The notes: a model not told the origin generated them from the letters alone. Positions 16,089 through 25,113 are shown, counted from the first letter of the stretch. The stretch: 44,840 bases of DNA from Embleya sp040605455 (GCF_040605455.1 NZ_JBEXCV010000064.1:1-44840); one strand, 5' to 3'. Translations and numbers: made by a program.

Positions 16089-17225
16089 TCACGTCTCGGT
16101 GAGCCGATACCGGTAGTGCTCGCGCTCCACCGTCCACGCCCGGCCACCTGTGTCCGGCGCGGGAGGGAAGCCGGTGCCCACCGGGACCGCCTCCAGGCGC
16201 AGCCGGTCGGCGTTCACCACCGGTGCGCCGGCCACGCCGTAGTACAGCTCGACCGCCGCGTCGCGGTCGCCGTAGACCAGGATGCGGTCCCGCATGAGCA
16301 CCGCGAGTGCGGGTCGCTCCGGGTCGAACAGGCCCCACGTCATCCCGTCGCCCGGATGCCCCAGGAACAACACCGAGCGCGGTTCGGCCAACGCGAATCC
16401 GGTCAGCCGCACGTCCACCGGGCCCAGGACGGGACCTGCGTCCACCGCGCCGTGGTCGATCAGGTCGCGCAACACGTCCAGCGCGGCCGGCGGCAGATCC
16501 TCGCCGATCACCGCGAGGTCGCCGGTCAGCGCGTGGGTCCGGCCCGGGCCGGCGTGCGGGCCGCGCAGCTGGAGGAACCCGCAGCGCGCCACCGATACGC
16601 TCGTCAGCGTCCCGTCGATGGCCCGCTCCCACGCGACGGCCAGCTCCAGGCCCGGCCGCAGCCACATCGGGGCGACCAGCACGCCGTCCGGCGCGAGCTG
16701 TTCCACCCAGGCCGGCGGCAGGTCCGGCACCCCCACCGTGGCCTCGATCCGGTCGAACGGCGCCCGGTCCGCGACCCCGGCCCAGCCGTCCCCGGCCCGC
16801 ACGTCCACATGCGTGCCGAGCCCGGCCAGGCGTCGTGCGGCCGTGCCGGCCAGCTCGGCGGACACCTCGATGCTGACCACTTCGCCCTCGGGGCCGGTCA
16901 GCCGGGCCAGCAGGGCCGCGTTGTACCCGCTCCCGGTACCGATCTCCAGCACCCGCATCCCGGGTCGGACGGCGAGCTGTTCGAGCATCAAGGCGACCAT
17001 CGCCGGCTGGCTGACCGTGCTGTCCGGAAGCCCTCGCTCGTCGGTGGACAGCACCACGACCCGGTCCTCGTAGGCGCGGGCCAGCGGGGTGGCACCGGGC
17101 GTGAACAGCTCGCGTGGCACCTGCGACATCGCGTTCGCGACCGCCTCGGTACGTACGCTCCCGATCAGGCGCAGCCGCTGCACCAGCGCCATCCGCAGGC
17201 GGACCGCCGCGCGCTCGTCGTTCAT
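16089..17225 (-). CDS. PCMT-fold methyltransferase with C-terminal extension
   Basis: A 378-residue protein. Residues 1-210 match protein-L-isoaspartate methyltransferase: VPRELFTPG, STVSQPAMVALMLEQL, then the SAM motif LEIGTGSGYNAALLA, EVVSIEVS and a downstream LPPAWVEQLAPDGVLV. The other half (from about residue 215) is a mixed beta region rich in Gly, Pro and Asp, common in actinobacterial paralogues and absent from the housekeeping repair enzyme. Those long forms include peptide-modifying methyltransferases, but no precursor peptide or lanthipeptide gene is seen here. Its role may be protein repair or small-molecule methylation. It is 102 bp downstream of the NDH-2 gene on the same strand. 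Confidence 0.85.
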   Translation of the reverse strand: MNDERAAVRLRMALVQRLRLIGSVRTEAVANAMSQVPRELFTPGATPLARAYEDRVVVLSTDERGLPDSTVSQPAMVALMLEQLAVRPGMRVLEIGTGSGYNAALLARLTGPEGEVVSIEVSAELAGTAARRLAGLGTHVDVRAGDGWAGVADRAPFDRIEATVGVPDLPPAWVEQLAPDGVLVAPMWLRPGLELAVAWERAIDGTLTSVSVARCGFLQLRGPHAGPGRTHALTGDLAVIGEDLPPAALDVLRDLIDHGAVDAGPVLGPVDVRLTGFALAEPRSVLFLGHPGDGMTWGLFDPERPALAVLMRDRILVYGDRDAAVELYYGVAGAPVVNADRLRLEAVPVGTGFPPAPDTGGRAWTVEREHYRYRLTET

Positions 17226-17326
17226 GGCCCCCGTGTACCCGCCCGCGAGGGTGCCGGCACCCGGTACGGCGCTTCCGGTACACACGGCGCGCCCCCCGCG
17301 CGGGGCGGTGCGCCCCCACGGCGTGC

Positions 17327-18682
17327 TCACGGGTGGGCTGCGCGGGATCCGGTGCGGGCGGTGATCTCGTCCGCCGACAGGTAGGCGTCGGTCTTCTCCA
17401 GGTTGCCCATCCGGCCGTCCAGGTCGGACATGAAGCCGAGCCGGACCAGGTCGTCGCCCGCGAACGCGTGCTGGACCCAGTTGGACAACACCCGGGTGCG
17501 GGCCCGGATCGAGGGCACGGTCATCAGGTGGTAGCCGCGAGTGATCGCCTGCGCGGGCAGGCCGCGCAACTCGCGGCCGAGCGGCCGGGCCACCGCCTGG
17601 GTGCCGCCGAGGTCGACGACCAGGCCCAGGTCCTTGTGCCGGAACGGGCTCATGCGTTGACCGCGCAGCGACGCGACCACGTTGGCGGCGGCGATCTTGG
17701 CCTGCCGGTGCGCGTACTGCGCGGTGGGCGGGCAGGTCGCGCCGTTTCCCTTGGCCAGGTCGGGTACGGCCGCGGCGTCGCCGAGGGCGAACACGTCCGG
17801 GTGGCCGGGCACGGCCAGGTCGGCGGCGACCGCGAGCCGACCGCGCACCAGTTCGGCGCCCATCGTGCCCATCAGCGGGCTCGCGGTGACGCCCGCCGTC
17901 CACACCAGCGTCCGGCAGGGCAGCTTCTCGCCGGTGGTCAGCGTCACCGAGTCCTCGGTGATCTCCCGCACGCTGATCCCCAGCCGCACGTCCACACCGC
18001 GCTTGGCCAGCATTTGCAGGGTTGCCTTGCCCAGGTTCTCGCCGAGCTCGGGCATCAGGCGCGGGGCCACGTCCACGATCATCCAGCGCACCTGCGCCGG
18101 GTCCAGGCGTGGGAAGTGCCGGAGCGCGTTGGTGGTGAGCATCTCCAGGCACGCGGCGGTCTCCACGCCCGCGTAGCCGCCGCCGACGACGATGAACTGG
18201 CAGCGCGAGGCGCGCTCGGCCGGGTCGATGCTGGAGTTGGCGATCTCCAACTGGGCGATCACGTGGTCGCGCAGGTAGACCGCCTCGGCCAGGTTCTTCA
18301 TGCCGTGCCCGTAGGTGGTCAGACCCGGGATGTCGAAGGTGCGGGTCACGCTGCCCGGTGCCAGTACGAGCTTGTCGTAGTGCTCGTTGGTGATGTCGCC
18401 GGAGATCTTGCGTACGACGCACACCTTGGCCGCGAGGTCGACGCCGATCGCGCCGCCGGGCAGGACGTGGGTGCGCTTGAACATCCGGTGCAGCGGCACG
18501 GCCGTGGTGCGCGAGGACAACACGCCGGCCGCGACCTGCGGCAGCAGCGGTCGGTAGACCATGTAGTCCATCGGACTCACGAGCACGATCTCGGCTTCGC
18601 GTGGTCCGAGGGTTCGTTCCAGTTTGCGCACCGTCTCGAACCCGGCGAATCCTGCTCCGACGACGACCACCCGCTGCACCAT
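17327..18682 (-). CDS. ndh: Type II NADH dehydrogenase (NAD(P)/FAD-dependent oxidoreductase)
   Basis: A 451-residue flavoprotein with the FAD Rossmann motif at residues 9-16 (GAGFAGFE), the NADH Rossmann motif at 167-174 (GGGYAGVE), and a third FAD motif VFALGDAAAVP. The block CPPTAQYAHRQA is typical of NDH-2 and puts a pair of residues next to the quinone site. The C-terminus ends with amphipathic helices, as expected for peripheral membrane attachment. NDH-2 passes electrons from NADH to menaquinone without pumping protons. ATG 18682 has GGAAGGGG eight bases upstream. Many actinomycetes have several copies; this accessory copy may serve redox balance. The gene symbol is given by family, not by synteny. 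Confidence 0.88.
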   Translation of the reverse strand: MVQRVVVVGAGFAGFETVRKLERTLGPREAEIVLVSPMDYMVYRPLLPQVAAGVLSSRTTAVPLHRMFKRTHVLPGGAIGVDLAAKVCVVRKISGDITNEHYDKLVLAPGSVTRTFDIPGLTTYGHGMKNLAEAVYLRDHVIAQLEIANSSIDPAERASRCQFIVVGGGYAGVETAACLEMLTTNALRHFPRLDPAQVRWMIVDVAPRLMPELGENLGKATLQMLAKRGVDVRLGISVREITEDSVTLTTGEKLPCRTLVWTAGVTASPLMGTMGAELVRGRLAVAADLAVPGHPDVFALGDAAAVPDLAKGNGATCPPTAQYAHRQAKIAAANVVASLRGQRMSPFRHKDLGLVVDLGGTQAVARPLGRELRGLPAQAITRGYHLMTVPSIRARTRVLSNWVQHAFAGDDLVRLGFMSDLDGRMGNLEKTDAYLSADEITARTGSRAAHP

Positions 18683-18829
18683 GGTTGCCCCTTCCGGGAA
18701 GGCCCGGGCAGGGAAACCCGCGACCATTTGGCACATTTTGTCCAAACATATGGGGATCGTCGGCAGGGCACGACCGGGGCGGGCCATCCGGGGCGGCGTG
18801 CCGGCGGCGGATCGGACGGCTCAGGCGGC

Positions 18830-20110
18830 TCAGCCGGCCGGGCGCCGGGATCGACCCAGCGCGAAGCCGGCCGCGACACACAGGACCGGGACGGTCAGGA
18901 AGCCGGCCACCAGGTTGAGGCCGCCGTAGCCGGCCAAGCCCAGGATCGATCCGGAAACCGCGCCGCCCGCCGCGCCGGCCAGGTTCATCAGCAGATCCGA
19001 CACGCCCTGCACGCCCGGTCGTTCCCCCGCCGGCACCGATTCGGCGAGCAGCGCCGACCCGGCGACCAGACAACAGGACCAGCCGAAGCCGAGCAGGACC
19101 AGGCCGACCATGGTGCGCCCCGTGGAGTGGCCCGAGGTGCCGGCGACGAACACCGCGAGCAGCAGCACGAACTGGCCGCCCAGGATCACCGGGATCCGGC
19201 CGAATCGGTCGGCGGCCCAGCCGACCACCGGCGACAGGGCGTACATCCCGGCGACATGCAGGCTGATGGTCAGCCCGATCAGGGTCAACGCGGTGCCGTG
19301 GTCCTTCATGTGTACCGGTGTCATCGCCATCACCGACACCATGACCACGTGTCCGAACGCCATCGTGGCCAGCCCGAGCATCGCCCGCGGTGCCCGGCGG
19401 ACCACCGCGAGCGCACTGCGCAGGTTGCCGCGGGGCGGCTGTCGGTCGCCGAGGTCGGTGCGGGCGATCAGCAGCGGATCCGGGCGCAGCGCGGCCCACA
19501 GGATGCCGCCGGCGCCGGCGAAGGACACGACCGAGAACAGGAACGGCCCGGACAACTCGGGCAGGCCGAGTGCGCGGGCGACCACGGCACCCGGCTCGTT
19601 CAGGTTGGGGCCCAGGACCGCGCCGACGGTGGTCGACCACACCACGATCGACAGCGCCTTGGCCCGGCCCGCGTCGTCGGCGAGGTCGGTCGCGGCGTAC
19701 CGGGACTGAAGGTTGGCGGCGGTGCCGGCGCCGAGGACGAGCAGCGCGGCGATCAACAGCGGGAACCACTCCAGTACGGCCGCCAGGATCACCCCGCCGG
19801 CCGCGGCCGTCGCGAGCCCCCAGCCGACGGTCAGCGCGACCCGCCGTCCGTGCCGCGACGCGGCCCGCGACATCGGGATGGCGAACACCGCCGCGCCCAG
19901 GGTGATCGCGGTGGTCGCCAGCCCCGACCAGCTCTTGGATCCGGACAGGTCCTCGGCGAGCAGCCCGCCGACGGTCAGTGCCGCACCCATCCCCACGCCG
20001 CCGACCACCTGCGCGGTGATCAGGGTGCGCACGGTCCGCCGCTGAAGCGCCGATCGGTCGACCCGCTCGGGATCGGCCGACTCGGATATGGCCGGATCCA
20101 AGTCGGTCAT
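18830..20110 (-). CDS. MFS transporter
   Basis: A 426-residue protein with about twelve hydrophobic segments. The motif A-like loop is SRAASRHGRRVAL after the second segment, with a second copy, VGWAADRFGRIPVILGG, in the C-terminal half, as expected from the internal MFS duplication. The N-terminus is cytoplasmic and carries a cluster of acidic residues. It resembles Bcr/CflA- or sugar-type drug efflux proteins; the substrate is unknown. Start ATG 20110 is supported by the position of the first membrane segment and an upstream open stretch with no family character. It runs in the same direction as NDH-2, 147 bp upstream of it. Confidence 0.9.
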   Translation of the reverse strand: MTDLDPAISESADPERVDRSALQRRTVRTLITAQVVGGVGMGAALTVGGLLAEDLSGSKSWSGLATTAITLGAAVFAIPMSRAASRHGRRVALTVGWGLATAAAGGVILAAVLEWFPLLIAALLVLGAGTAANLQSRYAATDLADDAGRAKALSIVVWSTTVGAVLGPNLNEPGAVVARALGLPELSGPFLFSVVSFAGAGGILWAALRPDPLLIARTDLGDRQPPRGNLRSALAVVRRAPRAMLGLATMAFGHVVMVSVMAMTPVHMKDHGTALTLIGLTISLHVAGMYALSPVVGWAADRFGRIPVILGGQFVLLLAVFVAGTSGHSTGRTMVGLVLLGFGWSCCLVAGSALLAESVPAGERPGVQGVSDLLMNLAGAAGGAVSGSILGLAGYGGLNLVAGFLTVPVLCVAAGFALGRSRRPAG

Positions 20111-20292
20111 GCCGGGTTCACCACCAGGTCTGGAAGGGATACGCGAACCCACAGCGTGACGGACGGACCAGGGTGATCCCAAGGGGGGCCATGGTGACCC
20201 GGTCGTCGGTGGCGCAAATCGTTGGGGACGGCAAGATCATTTCACTGGAGCGGGCGGGTGGTCGACTGGGATGATGCGGGCATTCCGATGAG

Positions 20293-20307
20293 ACGATCGA
20301 CGATCGT
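20293..20307. promoter_or_regulatory. Perfect palindrome just upstream of the HD-domain gene
   Basis: ACGATCG-A-CGATCGT is a perfect 7+1+7 palindrome. It ends 12 bp before ATG 20320 and abuts the GGGAGAG ribosome site. A protein bound here would block translation initiation or early transcription. No regulator is assigned. Confidence 0.4.
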
Positions 20308-20319
20308 GGGAGAGCGCAC

Positions 20320-20925
20320 ATGTTCATTTCCGAGGTGGGCGGAGTCGAGGCGCCGGATACGGCGACCGCGCGAGCCGCGTACGGGGTCTGTGCGGAGTAC
20401 GCGGAGATCGGGCTGCGGAACCACTCGGTGCGGTCGTACTTCTGGGCCGCCTCGGTGGGGGCTTCCCGGGGGATCGGGTTCGATGCCGAACTGCTCTACG
20501 TCGCGGCGTTGTTGCACGACCTGTCGCTGACCGCTCCGTTCGACAGCCACACGCTCGCGTTCGAGGAGGCGGGTGGGCACCTGGCCCGGGTCTTCGCGGC
20601 GGGGGCGGGCTGGGCGCAGGCGCGCCGGGATCGACTGGCCGAGATCATCGTGCTGCACATGCGCGACGCCGTACCGGCGGAGGCGGATCCGGAGAGTCAT
20701 CTGCTCCAGATCGCGGTGGGGGCCGATGTGTCCGGGCGCGGACTGGATTCCTTCGAGCCGGACTTCGCCGCGGCGCTGCTCACGGCGGTGCCGCGGGCCG
20801 GGTTCGCGCCCGCGTTCCTGCGGGCCGCGCGCGATCAGGCGGAGCGCAAGCCGGCGAGTGCGGCGGCCGAGTTGATGCGGGGCGGGTGGGCCGAGCGGAT
20901 CTGCGGGAATCCGTTGGACCGTTGA
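20320..20925 (+). CDS. HD-domain protein (possible phosphohydrolase or lyase)
   Basis: A 201-residue protein with an HD-superfamily metal site. His35 lies in NHSVRSYFWA, the His66-Asp67 pair in AALLHDLSLT, and a later aspartate at about 136 in VGADVSGRG. A further histidine-containing helix (IVLHMRD) is also present. The layout resembles small HD proteins such as cyanamide-hydratase-like enzymes (Ddi2 family), in which NHSxR and LLHD precede FExxGG; here FEEAGG lies at about 81-86, which supports that link. The reaction is still open. GGGAG lies upstream of ATG 20320. It diverges from the MFS transporter. Confidence 0.82.
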   Translation: MFISEVGGVEAPDTATARAAYGVCAEYAEIGLRNHSVRSYFWAASVGASRGIGFDAELLYVAALLHDLSLTAPFDSHTLAFEEAGGHLARVFAAGAGWAQARRDRLAEIIVLHMRDAVPAEADPESHLLQIAVGADVSGRGLDSFEPDFAAALLTAVPRAGFAPAFLRAARDQAERKPASAAAELMRGGWAERICGNPLDR

Positions 20926-21015
20926 CCTGGGGCTCGCGGAGGCGGCGCCGCCGGGTGTGCTCGGTCGTGGCGCGGGTATGTACAGGCGCCGCGGACCGGA
21001 GGGATCGGCTGACCC

Positions 21016-21513
21016 ATGACGATGCTTGACGAAGACCACGCCTGGGCGCTGCTGCGTGCCCTGGACGACCCGGAGCATCTGGCGGCTCCGCCGGGCTACG
21101 ACGCGGTCGCCACGCGCGAGCGTTTCGACCGGCTGGTCGAGCGACTGGACGCGGACTTCGGATGTCGCTGTCCGGTCGAGGACGCGGCCCGGGCGGCGAG
21201 TCGACACGGGGTGATCGTGGTGCCGGCGGCTGCGCTGTCGGGGACCGGGCGGATCACCCTGGTGGTCAGCAACTTCGGCGGCCTGGTCGTCACGAGCGTC
21301 GACGCGCCCGACGATCATCCCGTCGGCGCGGCGCCCGCGTACGTGTCGCCGGCGGACCTGGAGCGGGTCGAGGCCGCGCTCGACGACCTCGGCTATCGGG
21401 TCGTGCCGGAGGATTTGTTGCGGACGACGTACGACGGGGTGAGCCGGCTCGCGGACCACTACACGGTCGAGGACGGGCCGACGTGGTGGATCAGGTTCTT
21501 CGACTACCCGTGA
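21016..21513 (+). CDS. Hypothetical protein, 165 residues
   Basis: I do not recognise a family. The frame has strong G/C third-position bias and a GGAGGG site upstream, so it is probably real. The protein is acidic and soluble, with an N-terminal helical part (RERFDRLVERLDADFGCRCP) and a beta-rich part (GRITLVVSNFGGLVVTSVDA). It ends with LADHYTVEDGPTWWIRFFDYP. The size, acidity and mixed fold are like SUKH-type or immunity proteins, but no toxin gene is beside it. ATG 21022 is an alternative start. It follows the HD gene by 90 bp. Confidence 0.7.
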   Translation: MTMLDEDHAWALLRALDDPEHLAAPPGYDAVATRERFDRLVERLDADFGCRCPVEDAARAASRHGVIVVPAAALSGTGRITLVVSNFGGLVVTSVDAPDDHPVGAAPAYVSPADLERVEAALDDLGYRVVPEDLLRTTYDGVSRLADHYTVEDGPTWWIRFFDYP

Positions 21514-21742
21514 TCCGGGCGCCCCGATGCGGGGCCGTGTCGGCGTCTGCGGTTCTCGTGGGTGTTCCGGCGCCTGCCCTGGTCGGGACCTCCGGCCGGG
21601 CCCCGATCCACAACGGGTCGCCGGGCAGTGCGCGGTAGGTCTCGGCGAGGGTGGTCAGGAGCGGGTGGTCGGTCGGTGGCTCGTGCTCGCCGATGGCGCC
21701 GATCGGGCGTACGCCGATTTGCCGGTACATCCCGGGCAACAC
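21491..21742 (-). pseudogene. Short coding-like frame, probable remnant
   Basis: On the minus strand a frame of about 83 codons has good coding character in its first two thirds (MYRQIGVRPIGAIGEHEPPT, then LLTTLAETYRALPGDPLWIG) with mostly G/C third positions. The protein-like sequence continues upstream without a convincing start and meets a TAG at about 21804. GTG 21742 is the only usable start and has no ribosome site. This suggests the C-terminal part of a longer gene that lost its 5' part. The 3' end overlaps the convergent gene by 23 bp. The family is not recognised. Confidence 0.35.
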
Positions 21743-21821
21743 CCGCAGCGGCGGCAGTGCCCACGACCCGGCCGGTCGGGTGGTGTGCGGCGCGACCGTC
21801 TCGGGCTAGAGTCTTTGTCCC

Positions 21822-22865
21822 ATGAGACCCCGGGTGCCGATCGGCGACAGTTTGCGGGCTGCGTTAGGCCCACCGAAGAAGGCGAAACTCCTGGACAGCA
21901 GCCCGCGTTCGCGGGTGTGGCAGGTCGAGTTCGGCGGTGAACGGGCGATCGTCAAACAGATCACCGACGCGGGCGACAACCGGTACGGCGCGCCGGAGCG
22001 GTTCGCCCGTGAGGTCGCCGGCCTACGGCTGGCCGCCCGAGGCCCGGTCGGCCCCCGCGTCCTCGGCGTCGATCCCGACGGGTGCGTCATGGTGCTCGAG
22101 TACCTCGACGACCTGGGGCGAACGGACGACTGGCTGCCCGGCTACGCCGAGGCGCTGGCTCGGCTGCACGCGCTCACCGGCCCGGGCGATGCCGCGGAGC
22201 TGCCCGCGTGGCGACCGCCGAGCGACGCCGACGCCGAGTCGTTCCTGGCTCTGGCCACGACCCTCGGTGAACCGATCCCGCCGGGTGTACCCGATGAATT
22301 GGCCGCGCTGCTCACCCGTTTGGATCCGGCCGGTCGATATGCCCTGCTGCACGGTGACCCGTGTCCGGGCAACGACCTGCGGACCGTCGACGGGGTGCGC
22401 TTCGTCGACTTCGAGCAGGCCGCGCTCGGTGACGGTCTGGTCGAACTCGCCTATCTCCGAGTCGGCTTCCCGACCTGCTGGTGTGCGATGTCGGTGACGG
22501 GAGCGCCGTTGGCCGAGGTCGAGGCGGTGTACGCGTCGACGTGGCGGACGTTGACCGGGCAGGCTTCGGATCCGCAGGCGGGCGTCGCCGACGCGTGCGC
22601 GGGCTGGCTGATTCGAGGCGACGCACTGGTGGAACGGGCGCATCGGGATCTGGCCGATCAACTGGCGCGCGTACCGGTCGCGGACTTCACGTGGGGTCCG
22701 GTCTCGGCACGCGAGCGACTCGTGCACCGGCTCGGCGTGGTGGCCGAGACGGCATCCGAACCTCTGCATGAACTGGGCTTGTTGGCGAGGCAGTTGCGCG
22801 GTCGGCTGCTCACCGCGTGGCCGGGTCTGCGGCCGTTGCCGGGGGCCGGGACGCGGCCGTGGTGA
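21822..22865 (+). CDS. Aminoglycoside phosphotransferase (APH) family kinase-like protein
   Basis: A 347-residue protein with the APH/choline-kinase fold. A lysine in RAIVKQI (about Lys45) would position ATP. The catalytic loop is HGDPCPGND (His178, Asp180, Asn184), and the metal-binding aspartate follows in VRFVDFEQA (Asp196). Members phosphorylate antibiotics, choline, sugars or amino acids. The sequence gives no clue to which, so resistance should not be assumed. Length is a little above the family norm because of an extended C-terminus rich in Leu and Arg. ATG 21822 has no strong ribosome site. Confidence 0.87.
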   Translation: MRPRVPIGDSLRAALGPPKKAKLLDSSPRSRVWQVEFGGERAIVKQITDAGDNRYGAPERFAREVAGLRLAARGPVGPRVLGVDPDGCVMVLEYLDDLGRTDDWLPGYAEALARLHALTGPGDAAELPAWRPPSDADAESFLALATTLGEPIPPGVPDELAALLTRLDPAGRYALLHGDPCPGNDLRTVDGVRFVDFEQAALGDGLVELAYLRVGFPTCWCAMSVTGAPLAEVEAVYASTWRTLTGQASDPQAGVADACAGWLIRGDALVERAHRDLADQLARVPVADFTWGPVSARERLVHRLGVVAETASEPLHELGLLARQLRGRLLTAWPGLRPLPGAGTRPW

Positions 22866-22944
22866 TGGTGATCGGCGGCGGGCCGGGCCGAGCCGACCGG
22901 CAGGGGCATCCGGCCGGCCGGCGGCGCGCGCCCGGCGGGGCCTG

Positions 22945-23104
22945 ATGGGCGAGATCGACGAACTCGTGATCAAGACCTGCCCGATCCTGATCGGTACCGG
23001 AATCCCCGATGTCGTCCGGTGAGTTCGAGGTCACCGCGTTCACTCGTACAGGCGGCACGGTGCTCGCCGGCGTGACGTCCGTCGCGACCTACAGCAGGAC
23101 GTGA
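22945..23104 (+). pseudogene. Remnant of a RibD C-terminal/dihydrofolate-reductase-like gene, frameshifted
   Basis: Only the C-terminal piece is left. One frame reads GEIDELVIKTCPILIGTGIP and stops at 23022. The next frame continues the same protein from about 23009 with GEFEVTAFTRTGGTVLAG, then VATYSRT and a stop at 23104. In RibD_C-type reductases these two parts are joined (EIDELVLK...P...LG.GIP followed by a Thr-rich end). An extra G near 23005-23008 explains the shift. The upstream sequence shows no NADPH-binding N-terminus, so the gene is both truncated and shifted. Confidence 0.7.
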
Positions 23105-23168
23105 CGGCGCGACGGTCGCGCTCTGCCGCCACGCGAGGCCGTTGGCGGCGGGGCCGTCGGGTCGGGGG

Positions 23169-24023
23169 TCAGTCGAGGGCGAGTTCGAAGTCCCATACCC
23201 GGTGTTCGATGCGCAGGCCGGCGAGGGGCAGGGCCCGGCGCACGGCGCCCTCGGTGTCGCCGTCGAATTCGAACACCGCGAGTTCGCGCACGTCCGGATA
23301 CTTTTGGCGGATCGACTCCACCAGTTCGGCGATCAGGGCTCCGAGGATGTCGGCCCCGACGCCGGGGGCGGTGATCGCCTCACCCGCGTTGAGGTACGCC
23401 CGGTCGTCTTCGACGGCGATGGTGAGCTCGGCGCCCTCGCCGATCAGGCCCACCCGGGGCGGGGGCAGCGTGCGTACCCGCACTGCGGGCAGGCCGCCCG
23501 GCGGCCACCAGCCGCTCGGGTCGACCGTCCAGATCCGGGCGATCTCGCCGGTGACCCGGGCCGCGAGCACACGGGCCGCCTCGCCCTCCGGCCCGGTGTC
23601 GGTACCGCTCCAATGCAGCACCCGCGCACCGACGGCGCGGGCCTGCTCGGCCGCGCGCCGGTACATCCGCACGAACGCGTCCCGTTCCTCGGTGGTCGCC
23701 GCGGCATGGGAGCCGCGGACCAGCCGGCGCGCGAGTCGATCGGCCCGCTCGCCCTGCGCGGTGACGGCGGCCTCGCCGTTGCCGTGGATGCTCAGCTGGC
23801 CGAGCGGCCGGCCGGCGCGACGCGCGGTGACGGTCCCGATCCGATCGCCGGACGCGTCCGCATCGGAACCGATGTCGGCATCGGTATCGGCCGATGCGGT
23901 GGTCGAGGGGGTCCGCGACGGCGGCGTCGGGGCGGGAAGGACCATCGAGGCGTACACCTCCGTGGCAGGCCGCTCCTCGGCTGCGGGGTCACTGACCCAT
24001 TCGAGGGAAATGTCGGGCTCCAT
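23169..24023 (-). CDS. Hypothetical protein, 284 residues
   Basis: I cannot assign a family. The N-terminal 80 residues carry a Ser/Thr/Asp-rich linker (SRTPSTTASADTDADIGSDA). The middle is helical (EERDAFVRMYRRAAEQARAV followed by GARVLHW). The C-terminal part reads GADILGALIAELVESIRQKY and ELAVFEFDGDTEGAVRRALP. The helix-strand order at the end is vaguely like an acetyltransferase but lacks the P-loop motif. No signal or membrane segment is seen. Start ATG 24023 is favoured; a GTG at 24056 would add 11 residues. It may be co-oriented with the ATP-grasp gene, but a terminator separates them. Confidence 0.65.
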   Translation of the reverse strand: MEPDISLEWVSDPAAEERPATEVYASMVLPAPTPPSRTPSTTASADTDADIGSDADASGDRIGTVTARRAGRPLGQLSIHGNGEAAVTAQGERADRLARRLVRGSHAAATTEERDAFVRMYRRAAEQARAVGARVLHWSGTDTGPEGEAARVLAARVTGEIARIWTVDPSGWWPPGGLPAVRVRTLPPPRVGLIGEGAELTIAVEDDRAYLNAGEAITAPGVGADILGALIAELVESIRQKYPDVRELAVFEFDGDTEGAVRRALPLAGLRIEHRVWDFELALD

Positions 24024-24200
24024 GGACCCATCGTCCCCCGGCCGGGGTGGGTGCACAGATCGGATACCGCTGTTCGGCCGGGCCGGCCCCAGGCCCGTGT
24101 TCGGGTCCGGCGCGGTCGGGTGGTTGTGCCGTCGGCGAGTGCCGCGTGCCGCGTGCCGCGTGGCGCGCGCGGGTGTGGTGGTGCCGGGGCGGAGCGTGCA

Positions 24201-24224
24201 AAGGGCCCGACCGGTCGGGCCCTT
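24201..24224 (-). terminator. Palindromic hairpin after the ATP-grasp gene
   Basis: A perfect 12+12 palindrome (AAGGGCCCGACC with its complement) lies 20 bp beyond the stop of the leftward ATP-grasp gene. Read leftward it ends in CCCTTTGC, a weak T run, as expected for a terminator. Confidence 0.7.
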
Positions 24225-24243
24225 CGGGGCGGACGGGCCCGGG

Positions 24244-25113
24244 CTACGGGTGAAGCGCGGCCACGATCGCGTCTGCGAGGCGCTCGGCGGCGCCGTCGGC
24301 GTAGGCGAGAAACAGGGAGGGCTCGGTCAGCTCCAGTTCCAACAGGGTGGGCGTGCCGTCGGCACCCGGGATGAGGTCGACGCGCGCGTACAGCAGTGGG
24401 CCGACCGGGATCTCGGTCAGCACTCGGGCCGCGACCGCGAGTTCCGCGGCGGAGGGTTCGCGTGCCTCGATCTGCTCGCTCCGGTACAGGTCGCCGACCA
24501 TTTCGGCGGTGCCGTCGAGCATGGAGCCCTTGCGGACGGCGTGGCTGAAGACGCCGTCGAAGTAGACGAGTGCGGTCTCGCCGACGGTGTCGACGGCCTC
24601 CAGACACGGCTGGACCATCACCGTCCGGCCGCCCGCGAGCAGGCTGGTGGCGTGCCCGGCGGCGAGCGCGCGCTGTTCGGGTGAGGCCAGGTCGTAGCGC
24701 TCGGTGTCACGGGACCCGGCGCTGATCGCGGGTTTGACCACATGCAGGCCGGATGTGGGCAGCGTGACGGTCGAGTCGGGCTCCAGCCACATCGTCTCCA
24801 CGACCGGCAGGCCTGCCCTGGTCAGGTCGCGCAGGTAGGTCTTGTCGGTGTTCCAGGCCACGATCGACGCCGGATTGGCCAGGCGCGGCACGCTCGCGGC
24901 CCACTCGATGAACTCCTTGCGGCGCGCCGGGTAGTCCCATACCGAACGCAGGACCACCAGGTCGTAGCCGGCCCAGTCCACGGCCGGGTCGTTCCACACG
25001 GCGGCCTCGGCGCGGATGCCGTGAGCGGCCAGCGGTTCGAAGAGCAGGCGCTCGTCCGGGTCGAGGTCCGGCAGCTCGGCGCAGGTGGTGAGGGCGACGC
25101 GAGGTTCGATCAT
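24244..25113 (-). CDS. ATP-grasp domain protein
   Basis: A 289-residue protein of the glutathione-synthetase/RimK-like ATP-grasp group. The pre-ATP-grasp part includes YDLVVLRSVWDYPARRKEF. The ATP-binding strand is LHVVKPAISAGSRDT, with the lysine and a Gly/Ser loop. The metal-binding end is YARVDLIPGADG followed by LLELELTEPSLFL, where Asp and Glu would hold magnesium. Such enzymes form amide or ester bonds through an acyl phosphate, often joining amino acids or small acids. The two substrates are unknown. A hairpin ends its transcript at 24224. The gene stands alone on the minus strand. Confidence 0.88.
   Translation of the reverse strand: MIEPRVALTTCAELPDLDPDERLLFEPLAAHGIRAEAAVWNDPAVDWAGYDLVVLRSVWDYPARRKEFIEWAASVPRLANPASIVAWNTDKTYLRDLTRAGLPVVETMWLEPDSTVTLPTSGLHVVKPAISAGSRDTERYDLASPEQRALAAGHATSLLAGGRTVMVQPCLEAVDTVGETALVYFDGVFSHAVRKGSMLDGTAEMVGDLYRSEQIEAREPSAAELAVAARVLTEIPVGPLLYARVDLIPGADGTPTLLELELTEPSLFLAYADGAAERLADAIVAALHP

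Noticed and set aside
16089..19769. One minus-strand frame open for over 1,200 codons, looking like a giant fusion protein
   Set aside because: Only its last third is coding (the PCMT-like methyltransferase). The rest is a shadow frame across NDH-2 and part of the MFS gene, which have clear motifs in other frames.
17114..20176. A plus-strand frame of about 1,020 codons
   Set aside because: It is antisense to the methyltransferase, NDH-2 and MFS genes, is rich in Arg/Gly/His/Gln and has no recognisable domain; a typical high-GC shadow.
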